Below, piece by piece: positions 22,701 through 32,481 of a DNA stretch of 64,000 bases. Positions within the stretch are counted from its first letter, which is position 1. The number at the start of each line of letters is the position of its first letter. Both the position numbers and the translations under genes were made by a program. The notes under the pieces are model-generated. The model was not told where the DNA came from. It saw only the letters and a program-made list of their open reading frames with translations, and did no database searches. The stretch is from Pararge aegeria (Eukaryota; Arthropoda; Insecta; Lepidoptera; Nymphalidae), in contig NC_053197.1 in assembly GCF_905163445.1 (NCBI RefSeq), forward strand, positions 10,044,001 to 10,108,000, in the 5' to 3' direction.

Positions 22701-25223
22701 CAAAAACAGAGAACATAACTTCTTTTTCCATAAGTTATATATATGCAACTCAAATTTTGCCTCTTACTCGCATCGCGTTCGTTAAACAGTATCTTTGTTT
22801 GATTACAATAGCTTTAAATGATGCTAGACTCGGTGGTATTCAAAATGATAATTTAATAATCTAAATGCAAATGAAATTATAAATGTTGAAGGGTCTATTT
22901 TCCTTTAAAATTACATTTAACAGCTTTATTCTCAGGTGTTTTAATTTTAAAATAATATTATGCAGTGGGATATTTAATTGGAAATTCGGACCAAAATTCA
23001 GGGCTTTCTCATCTTAGAGGAATCAAGTTTAGTGAATATGAATATTATATGACTCATAATATGAAGGTGAGTTTCACATGAAGTAGAGATAAATTGAGAG
23101 GAAAAAACATGTACACGTTTGAAAGACCAATCTGAACCTTTCGTTCTTACAAATCTTATTTTTGCTTTTAACGCGTGAAATTATGCTTAATAAGTACATT
23201 ATCCTTTCTTATTTTGCTCTACTAAACCCTTCTTTTTCTGAAAGAAGTGCCCTGTAGTGAGCCAGCATTGGGTTGATTTGATTGTGATTAAAACACTACA
23301 GTTAAATCAGTTGTCATCTTCGTCGAATATTACTTTATATAAATTAAAAAGAAACATTTATTTTAATAGAAGTAACGAATACTATTGTAATAATTTATTT
23401 CATTTTTCAAATAATAATAATTATCGCAGTACATATACATTACTGTTAAATATATTACAAAATATCGGTAAACAAATAACGTAAAGTTTTGAAACAAAAA
23501 ACATTTAAGGAAATAAAAACTTAGCTTAAAGCAAAAAGGAACTATTAAATTCGTGAAGTATCTCCAATACGTTAGTTGTTATTTTATTTGATCTGAAGGT
23601 AAACTCTATTACCGGTTTTTACAAGTCAAAATTCAATTTCCAGCATTCACCGTGTTCTTAGGTGAAACTGAGAAACTGGTGAACTGGTGAAACTGAAGAC
23701 AGAAATAAACGGAACTCATTTATGTAGGTATATTTGGGAACAAAATAAACATACAAACTTTATTTTGTTTACCCTATCTTTAGAGTTTAGTTAACTTGTT
23801 CTTGTTCCACTAATCTGTACTGTAATCTGTAAGTATTCTGTAAAATTGAGATGGCCTCGTTCATCTAAATTTTTCATTCGCATATTTTTGGTGGCTTGTG
23901 CAGCAAATGTGTTCTGTGGCCAGATCTGTATCTCACTTTTAGTTCAGGTTATTTTGGGTATTTACAATGTCTACTTTAACTCCGGTATAGTCTTATAGTC
24001 TAGTCTTTGGCCCAACTTAGTTACTTCCCAATCAGCAAATACGTACCGACATATAACTTTGCATGATGAAAAACCTGATGTTTAACAGAAGACGTCTATA
24101 ATTGGAGATAATTATGATGACGAATCAAATTTTCGGGATTTTATCTTAGACTGCACCACCTTGCATCAGGTATAATTGCAGAAAAGCTATAGTTGCCATC
24201 AAATAAACTAAATTACAACAGATAAATAAAATGAGCGTGTCAACATTCGGAATAAACGATTAATGAAAGATATATCCCCGTCGGCAATAAAGATGGCATC
24301 GCCATCATTAGGGCGCGGCCATGGTATGAATTTTTCATGAAATATGAACTCGTACGGTGTTTATTGCCCAGTACATACAACGCACAGTGCTCTCAACCTT
24401 ATTGTACGCAATTTTTTATCTTAAAATGACTTTTTTCACTGGATAGATCTTAACATTTTTATCTCGTTGGAAACAGGACCTATAAAATGAAACACGAAAC
24501 CTTGTTTGGTCAGTTCAGATTATTGATTTTAATTATTTGGTCTTTTACTTTATTTTTATTGTTGATAAGGCAGGTGAAAGAATATTATTCTTGTAAGAAA
24601 GTGTAAATAATGTAACATAAAATGATTCTATATGTGAATTTTTGTGTGCTTTTATTGGTGCTTCATCATGACTCATGAATCATTTATAAAAATGAATTGC
24701 CGTACGTGTCTCGTAAACGGTTTGAAATGATATCTTGGATTTATTATTATTATTTTTCTATTAATTTATTGTTTATTTTGAAGAATTAAGTAAACTTAAA
24801 AAAAATTAAAATCTAAAAGGCTCAATTGGTAATTTTGTAAGGGAGTAAGTGTGAGGCCGCCGATTCGCGAGATGCGTTGATTAGATTTACCAAAATTATT
24901 TAATATGTAAGTACCTACTCAAAATTTTAGACAAGCGAAATCATGCCATTAATAAAAATAATTATGAGTTTCATAATTTTTTAATCTACTTTATTTTCCT
25001 TTCACGAAGTCCGTTTGTTTTGAAGGTGGTCCGTTTTGCTTTATGCGGACACGATGACAATGTCTTTGGCATACGCAAGTTCGAATTCTTTTAATACGCG
25101 TGGTATTCACTGGTGTTAATACCACCAACTCATCACTACCATCTAGGTGAAACAATCTTTAGATAGAATGACAATAGATTATATTTTACTTATTATTTCT
25201 TCCCTTCATTTATTGCGTACTAA
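19722..25223. other. Long, nearly repeat-free gene desert
   Basis: About 5.5 kb without recognisable SINEs or MITEs, which stands out in this window. It holds mixed-composition patches (21480-21760, 22270-22490), one exon-like open segment at 20958 and one TATA plus initiator pair at 24481. It could be intronic or regulatory DNA of the membrane protein gene, but that is inference. Confidence 0.4.
24481..24517 (+). promoter_or_regulatory. Candidate RNA polymerase II core promoter (TATA + initiator)
   Basis: TATAAAA at 24481 is followed by an arthropod-type initiator TCAGTT at 24510-24515, with the A 31 bp from the first T of the TATA box, the canonical spacing. No obvious coding exon follows. 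In AT-rich DNA of this length one such pair can arise by chance. Confidence 0.3.
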
Positions 25224-25598
25224 GCTATAAAATGACTCTTGATCGAACGGAGAAACGTGAGTTGAAATTAATGAGATACTGGTAATAAAAGTACCTATTG
25301 AAGTACCTATTTTTAATAATTTAATGACTGATAACTCTCCCACCCGCACTAGACCAGCGCGAAGAAGCTGTACTCCGAATTATGTCTGCTCAGAGTGTCT
25401 TCCTCTCTTAGCAAACATAATGTCCAATAGTAGGAATTGACGGGCTCATCAGTTCGGTACATTGTCATTTCTTCTGCATTTATAAAGAGATTGAAACATG
25501 CTACACAATGTTTTTTTTTTTCGAGCAAACTCGTAAAATGGCTTTTGATAGAATGAAGACACGTGAGATAAAATTGATGAGTTACTCGGTATAAAATG
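25224..25598 (+). repeat. Diverged direct repeat, units at 25224-25292 and 25530-25598
   Basis: Unit 1 reads AAAATGACTCTTGATCGAAC then AAACGTGAGTTGAAATTAAT. Unit 2 reads AAAATGGCTTTTGATAGAAT then ACACGTGAGATAAAATTGAT. Both keep the same open frame (KMTLDRTEKRELKLM and KMAFDRMKTREIKLM). A family G SINE fragment lies between them. Confidence 0.65.
25338..25452 (+). mobile_element. SINE family G fragment
   Basis: ACCCGCACTAGACCAGCGCG, CTGCTCAGAGTGTCTTCC and ATAGTAGGAATTGACGGGCTC resemble the 3' third of family G. Strongly diverged. Confidence 0.5.
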
Positions 25599-26073
25599 GC
25601 CATAATGTTTAGCTCAAGCTTATGCCTTTCTAAATATGAAAAAGAAGCTAAAAAACAATACTTTGTTTGCAGTACAATAACCTTGCTTACAATGGAATGA
25701 CGTGTTACAGAATATTTATAACGTATTGATTACAGAGCAGCAATGGAGATGATATTAAAGTAATATATCTATCTACCTTTAGCTTTTTTAAAGGGATAAG
25801 TATAGGGTATAAACAAACAACCAGGCAGTCAGGCAAAACTGGTTTTTAGTACGCTATCCTTCAATTAATTACTGATATCTAATCTATAGCAAATAAAACC
25901 AAATCACATACAGACATTTACGTTTATTATGTTTAACATGGCATATTCTATTTATAAATGCAGTAAGAATGATTTTATATAAATATTACTGACAACGATT
26001 GACTAAACTTACCTTTTTTTTATTTAAAATAATAATAATGCCTAGGAACTAACTTGCGCGCTTGCCTAGAAAC

Positions 26074-26121
26074 TAACTTAATTAGCTGCAATATACTTTA
26101 TTGCAGAAGCTAATTAAGTTA
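26074..26121. repeat. Palindrome, 20-23-bp arms, short loop
   Basis: TAACTTAATTAGCT-GCAATA (26074-26093) pairs with 26099-26121 with a 3-nt bulge. The loop is TACTT. Confidence 0.8.
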
Positions 26122-27788
26122 TACATGGCTATAGAACTGAATACTGGGCTAATTTCTTATTACCCGTAAGGGGAAAGGTGTCCTTGATGCTTAACTACAA
26201 TAACATAATGTGTTATTAATTGAACTTAATTTCAATATAACGAGTGTTTTTGTAAACTACCGCCGACCGGGCGGAATGTTGACCCATTTTCTTATCCTGC
26301 CAATTTACTTTATTGATAGAACATTAAAGCATCATTTAGTTTTTATAACTATTACCCTACCAACCGTCCCACTGTAATTACCACGATATCAAGCTATTCT
26401 AAAATTGCTCTACAACGTTCTAAAAATCTATTTTAGTAATAAAAGGATAATGGGCATGCGCTAAGGTCCACAATGACTTGATTGGCACCTTCGGAGTAAT
26501 AAATAACCGCGTGGCTTTATAGAGGAATTATTTAGTGATTACGTATGGAAATAAATAACTATTGAATGCTTTAATAAACTCTGATAATACGGTTACGAAA
26601 AAGCTTAAACGTTTAGTCAACATATTAGAATTGTCTTGATAACAAGTAGGGGAAAAAAATATCTTTAACCACAGAGAGTGACCTAAAATTCTAGTTAATC
26701 TTTATTGCAGCTTCATTTTATTTGTTTGACAATTTAGAAAACATTGTTTTCAAATTAACCACGAGTTGAAGATGTCCTTGGGTTCCACGCGTCAACATTT
26801 TGATTAAAAGCCGTATAAATTTAATGGAAACACAATAAGGGATTAAATAACAGCTTCATTCCGCCTCCCATATGACCGTGAGTTTCTATCCACGCGAGAA
26901 AAGCGATAATTCGCCCTCCGCTCTACCGATAGTTGAAAGTTGCAACACTCTGGGTTTTAAATGAGAAACCGCTATTAAACATTGGAATACCAAGTTTTTA
27001 TCTCATGCCTAAGTCATCCTTCTAGCATTCTAATATCCTCGGCTTGTATTGACTGTGGGATGTAAGCTGTTTCAAGATTGCTTCAAATGTCTAGTTGATA
27101 CCTATGTCATATTAGTGGAAGGAAGAAGAAGGTGGCATATGAATCGTCTTTCTTGTCTTACTACTTTAATCCATCTGTCGTATCTGCTACTAAATATATG
27201 GAGTTTAAATATTTATTTACGGTGTAGGTGCCTAACCATATTATATTGTGGCACAATGTGCGACTCGGCGACCGCATATAAATGCGCTGAGAGCAAATAA
27301 AACGGTGCTATAATTTCAAATCATACGGACAGAGAATGGGTGTGGACGGCGCTCTCATTGTGTGGAAATGATGTAACCGCTATTAAAAGTGTGGGTTGTA
27401 TCCCCTGAATATTTCTTGCAACGAAGACGTCGTTGGGTCATATCGGTATTTTATATCTCGCCGGAGACAATAGCATACATTTCCAATAAGAAAACTGGCT
27501 TTACGTTAAGTGGTTATGGACTCGCATTTCAGAATCAACGTCAAACCTCCAGCAGATTGCCGTTCGTAAATGTGAATTGGAACGGAATAAAATCAAATGA
27601 ATTCTGTTAACTTTCAAATTTCAAGTGGAAAAGTGGTTTTGATACTTAATGAAAAAAAATATAATTTTCTTAAAAGATTTATTTTGTTAACGTTTTAATT
27701 TAGTAGAAATATATTAAAAAAAACAACAAAACGGTTGCAAAATTACCAGAATCCAGAGAGGATTACAATTACCAATTTCAGAGGATAC
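26122..27788. other. Unique-looking DNA without a supported gene
   Basis: Contains mixed-composition blocks (26860-27020, 27250-27600) and several open frames below 85 codons, none with a domain or splice context. Confidence 0.4.
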
Positions 27789-27824
27789 CAAAGATATTTG
27801 TGTAATATCACACAAATATCTTTG
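27789..27824. repeat. Perfect palindrome, 15-bp arms, 6-nt loop
   Basis: CAAAGATATTTGTGT (27789-27803) and its exact reverse complement at 27810-27824, with loop AATATC. Confidence 0.9.
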
Positions 27825-28524
27825 ATCTGCACATTTACCAGAAGATTACCGATAACGATTATTACTTCTTCGGAATCCGGTAAGAGTTTCTGGGAAGTGT
27901 CTCAAATAAACCAACCTAATAATATCGAGCCGGGTTGTAAATATAAAAAACTTTGTTATACTTATGGATGGCTCATAATTATTATTTTTTATATGAAAAC
28001 TTTTTGTCAAACTGAAACGAAAGATCATAATCCAAGCATCCTTTATAATTTTAAAAATTCTACATTATATATAGCTTACTTATAAATTCCTATTAATGTA
28101 AGTTTTTTCGAACCGAACATAAATCTTCCGAATCCATCGAAGTTGAAGGACAGTTGTACCCCCGTTAGGGATTAATTTATTCTGGCTCCTTCCCGCTTGG
28201 ACTTGCACTAATGCTATACGGCTGTCTCACTCTCGCTGGCCTCGTCACTTTTTGTAAGTCTCAGAAGTTCTGTGGACCATACGACAGATGTGCGCATGGA
28301 TGCGGCCCCTAACGATGCGTATTTCAATTGGGATAATCAATCAAATCTTTGATTGTTTGACCGGTGAGCAGATCTTTGATTTCGAAAGTCATATCTGATT
28401 ACGCCCGGATGAAATTTTTCATTGCTAATGCATCGATTGTTTAAATCTATTGAGTGATTAATTCTTTGCCTCTGTTAAAGAAACGTCTCGAGGTTGCTGT
28501 TTTTGTTTGTGAATGAGTAACATT

Positions 28525-29010
28525 GATTGTAAATAGAAAACCATCGCCTATGAACTGAGAAACACTTCCCAGGGCATGTAAAGAACACGTCCTATATAGT
28601 ACCACACAGTATTCATGAACCTGAGGCGCATGCGTTAAGCACCATGCTGAATGGAACCAGCAATGCTGTTTGATGGCAGAAAAAAGCAAGGTGGTAGTAC
28701 TTCGACGGCCGATTGGCGCAGTTTGCAAAGACCCTACTTTCTGAGCCCAAGGCCGTGGGTTCGATTCCCACTACTGGAAAATGTTTGTGTGATGATTTTG
28801 AATGTTTTTTTTTCAGTGTCTAGGTGTTTATATATATTTTCTAAGTATTTATGTGTATTATTTATAAAAATATTCATCAGGCATCTTAGTACCCATAACA
28901 CAAGCTACGATTACTTTGGGCTAGATGGCGATGTGTGTATTGTCGTAGTATATTTATTTACTTCCCCGGTAATTCCCCTAAAACGAGCTCTATCACAAAT
29001 AGCTCTACTA
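28525..29010 (+). repeat. Dispersed repeat Y, copy 3, split by a SINE
   Basis: The left part runs 28525-28702 (AAATAGAAAACCATCGCCTAT, AGCAATGCTGTTTGATGGC, GTGGTAGTACTT). The right part resumes after the SINE at 28959 (TACTTCCCCGG, GAGCTCTATCACA). Comparison with 13340-13380 shows the two parts were once contiguous. Confidence 0.7.
28703..28958 (+). mobile_element. Metulj-like SINE, copy C, inserted in repeat Y
   Basis: Head CGACGGCCGATTGGCGCAGT, B box GGTTCGATTCCC at about 28758-28769, and body to GATGGCGATGTGTGTATTGTC. The tail is short. Five-base target duplication TACTT at 28698-28702 and 28959-28963. Confidence 0.9.
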
Positions 29011-29021
29011 CTGCTCAAATT

Positions 29022-29140
29022 ATAATCATCATAATCATCCCATTTGTGGCCCAATTATTTTGAGCACACGCACCATCTATTATAGTAGAATGGTAGACCA
29101 TCACGTTGCATTAATGTGGGTCGGAAGACAATTATTATAT
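29022..29140 (-). mobile_element. SINE family G-like fragment
   Basis: The plus strand reads ATCATCATAATCATCCCAT, TGTGGCCCA and then GGTAGACCATCACGTTGCAT, ATGTGGGTCGG. These are diverged reverse-complement signatures of a GAT-tailed SINE. Confidence 0.45.
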
Positions 29141-30064
29141 GTGATAATATCTATTGAGACTGTTTATTGCGAAAGCTCAACGTCCTCTCCGAACCCCGGG
29201 TAGATACAACCTATTCTTAAGTACCTGTTGGTACTGAGAATCTCTCCTTAAAATTCCACCACTTACACAAACGAATGTTTGCCCAGCTGTAGAACAAGAA
29301 TGAATGAATTAAATAAGTTCACATCAATAATTAACCATTGGGTAGTGATCTAATAATTGAAACGTCCTTTTAATTGTGTATAATTTTAAAATAAGGTGAA
29401 ATTAGGGTGAAATTAACCATTCAGAAATGGGAAAAGTACACATATATTTTATTTTCCAGTGGGTAATAAAACTAATTGGCGTTTTTGCAACCACAGTACA
29501 TTCTATTTCGTCAACTTTGTTTAATATAGCCTTTTATTAGAGCAGCCTTTAACTAACTGGGGGTTGGTAAGTTAAGTATAACTTAAACGGGAAATTGAAA
29601 TTAATGAGTATTTGTAACAGAATTTGCTGAGTTCATATAGCAAAATAGTTTTCTATCTATCTATTAGAAAGTTGGCCCCATTCAAACCCCAGATCCTAAT
29701 ACAAGTAGGCGCACCGTACATTGAATATCATATCTTATTCAAGATATTAGATATCGTCATTGCAACCACGTTACAAGCCTAAAGGAAATATGTAGAATGC
29801 AGCTAGATACGAAGACCGTTACGAAGCGTTATCGACACCGAATCCGATGGCTGCAATGCGAAAATTATCCACAGTCACTCTATACAATTGGGTATTTCTA
29901 GTACAAAGGTAGCTATGCTTGCTTGTAGCTTGAAAAGACATACCGTTTCCTACGGAAGGTTAAACGCTAAGTTTAATTTTTATTAAACTATGTATAACTG
30001 GGATTACAATTACTAGTTAAGGATATAAAAATTAGTATAGAAAGCATCAAGATAATTTCATTCT

Positions 30065-30178
30065 CACCATCATCATCGGCCTATCAAAGGTTCACACAGC
30101 TGGGCATCTTATTGAACAGAGAGTTTTAAAGCAGCTACCCACCACGCTGCTCCAATTAAGATTTGTCCACTTCAACTA
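30065..30178 (-). mobile_element. SINE fragment with CAT-repeat tail
   Basis: CACCATCATCATCGGCCTAT, AGCTGGGCATCTTATTGAAC and ACCCACCACGCTGCTCCAAT are in the order seen in GAT-tailed lepidopteran SINEs on the opposite strand. Confidence 0.55.
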
Positions 30179-30198
30179 TTATTATTATACGTTTGTTT

Positions 30199-30394
30199 GC
30201 CGCGTGGTGACGTCAGATCAGAATACCCGTTCTCTTCCCGCGGGCGTAGTAAGAGGCGAGTAAGGCGAGTAAGGCATTGATTGGGCAGTGACGTTATCTA
30301 CTACTACTTACCATCTGCTGCGATCACCAAGTCCTCCCGTTGAGATAGGTATTTAGGCCAGCAGAGGACTGTCTTAGGTTATAATCATCACATG
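30199..30394 (+). repeat. Dispersed repeat P, copy 2
   Basis: CGCGTGGTGACGTCAGATCA, TTCTCTTCCCGCGGGCGTAG, TACTACTACTTACCATC and GGCCAGCAGAGGACTGTCTT match copy 1 at 733-938, with an internal GGCGAGTAA duplication. Confidence 0.75.
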
Positions 30395-31039
30395 TAATAA
30401 TAACAAGGGTCGACAACTAAACGTACTCCTAGAGGCACGGGCGTGGATACAGCCAATTTACTAACTCCAAAATTGAGACTTTGAACAAAACATTATTGAC
30501 CCGACCCGGGATTAGACGCAGGAGTTATACTGAAATGACAAAAATATGTTTACGTATGACCTTACACAATAAAACATTTTTTTTAAATTTAAAAACGTGA
30601 AACTGGGGCTCAGCTAGATGAAGTTACAAACATAAGTATAGAAAGCATCAAGACTATTTAGTGCAAGTATATCATGTTGCTGTGACAACATGCACATTGT
30701 TCAAATTACAATGGCGCGCACAGAACACCCTGTTCGTTCACAGCTTAGCTCGAAGGCGTAAAGACGACATCGAAATGGTTATGTTCCTCTATGTATCTGA
30801 TTTAAGCTGTGGCACGTCGTTTATTCTGCTTACGGTTTCATGAAAGCTTAGATTTGATTCGATATATCGTTTTGAATTCTACGGTCATGTTGGTTTAACT
30901 TGAACTTCTAACGAACGCTCTGAGTGCGCTGTTGCTTTGTACGTTTTGGGTTCGATTTTCGGTGAGACTCGTTATTACGAGTTAGTCAAGAAATTCTCAC
31001 CTCGTTATACTAAACTCCCACTGCATAGGCCTCTAGCAG

Positions 31040-31361
31040 GCGTTACTTTGCGGAAATCCATAATATATTATGAAAATTAAGTTTAATTTGCTACAATCCG
31101 CGAACAGCAGCAATAACCAATATATAATATCTAATAACCAAAATATGGTGTAAAGTATAATTACTTCAATCCGTATACTCCACACTTAACAATTATTCAC
31201 TGTAAAGTCAACATCTCCTGAGGATGCGAAACGTGCGTAGAGGTACATTGCCGAGGATCTGTTTGGTGTGGAGTATACGGATTGAAGTAATTATAAATTA
31301 CACCATACATATTCTGCTGCTGTTCGCAGAGTAGGTATAGCAAATTAAGCTTAATTTCATA
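31040..31361. mobile_element. Foldback element F, copy 1
   Basis: The left arm has AAATTAAGTTTAATTTGCTA..CCGCGAACAGCAGCA and then TATAATTACTTCAATCCGTA..TACTCCACAC. The right arm (31266-31361) is its reverse complement, including a 30-bp perfect match, interrupted in the left arm by an insertion of about 25 bp (31115-31141). The loop holds GAAACGTGCGTAGAGGTACA, TTGCCGAGGATCTGTTTGGT. The left flank carries GCGTTACTTTGCGGAAATCC, also found inverted beside copy 2. Confidence 0.85.
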
Positions 31362-31813
31362 AACTTCAAATTGTTTATTGGAAAAAAAGCGATAAACAAT
31401 CGTCGATATAACACAACCCTTACATCGTAGATTTTTTTATGAAAGAGCTCGTCTGGGGAAGTCTACCGCCATGCGTTACCGTTACTGCATACATTTTCTA
31501 ACTTATTTCCTACAATTATAATTTTATACAAAAGCTATTTATTTAATTTCAACGCTTTTAAGCGCCTGATAAACAACTAAGACACCGGGAGGTATCGTTT
31601 CGCATCGTTCGAGTCCATGTAGGACGGAGGTGCATCGATAATGCAGTCGTATTTATATCAAAATGCCCACCAACTCAATGTCATGAACATAAATATCTGG
31701 CGAATAAGAATTTATAGTTATCAAAAGTTTAATTATTTACCAGCTTTATAAATTGACTGTAACACGCGCGTTAAATAAACGACCGCATGTATCTTAGGTA
31801 ATGTTAGACGACC

Positions 31814-31849
31814 TATAAAACGACAAGTGTCTAGTCAACGATCATTGTT
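31814..31849 (+). promoter_or_regulatory. Weak candidate core promoter
   Basis: TATAAAA at 31814 and an initiator-like TCATTG with its A at 31844, spacing 30 bp. No exon is visible downstream. Chance is a good alternative. Confidence 0.2.
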
Positions 31850-32000
31850 CCAAGCTATCATTACACAAATTATATAAACAGTTGAAATCAGTTCCAGGTA
31901 GCAAGCTATTATGTACAGCTATCTCACAACCGAACGGTGTCATGCTTCAAGACTTATTCAATACACCTTATTTGTGATTTCCGTTACTAGCTACTGAGCC

Positions 32001-32042
32001 ATCATTCCTATATCAATGGGATACCATTGATATAGGAATGAT
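32001..32042. repeat. Perfect palindrome, 19-bp arms, 4-nt loop
   Basis: ATCATTCCTATATCAATGG (32001-32019) and its exact reverse complement at 32024-32042. The loop is GATA. Confidence 0.95.
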
Positions 32043-32234
32043 TCCCATGATTATGCCTTGCATTAGCATCTAAAAGTATGAACTGATATAAGAATGGCTA
32101 AAATTTAAAATTAAAGTTTGTCATCTAGGCATACAGAATGTGACTAATTTAAATTTGAATTAGGTGTTAAATTGGTTTACCTTTTGATGTAGATACAGTA
32201 AAAAAAAAAACAAAATCATACGAAGGAGTCCTAA

Positions 32235-32481
32235 GATGTCCAATTGCTTTGTGAGTCCAAGGCCGTGGATTGGATTGATCCCACAACTGGAAAATGTTTT
32301 TGTGATGAACATTAATGTTTCTCAGTGTCTGGGTGTTTATCTGTATATTATAAGTATTTGTTTATGCTATTCATAAAAATATTCATCAGTCATCTAAGTA
32401 CCCATAACACAAGCTACGCTTACTTTCGGGCTAGATGGCGATATGTGTATTGCGGTAGTATGTTTATTTTTTTTTTTTTTT
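32235..32481 (+). mobile_element. Metulj-like SINE, copy D, truncated and diverged head
   Basis: GTGAGTCCAAGGCCGTGGAT, then the body TGTCTGGGTGTTTAT, ACCCATAACACAAGCTACGC and CTAGATGGCGATATGTG. It ends in a T-rich tail up to 32481. The A box is lost and the B box is disrupted by an insertion. Confidence 0.85.

Noticed and set aside
26009..26060. Strong-looking donor AAAAG|GTAAGTTT on the minus strand as the end of the missing first exon
   Set aside because: The sequence before it contains stops in the required phase and is A-rich.
27735..28085. 116-codon plus-strand open frame
   Set aside because: It crosses a perfect palindrome and is AT-driven, with low-complexity residues and no domain.
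28651..29025. 124-codon plus-strand open frame
   Set aside because: It lies across a SINE insertion. The protein is translation of SINE and repeat Y sequence.
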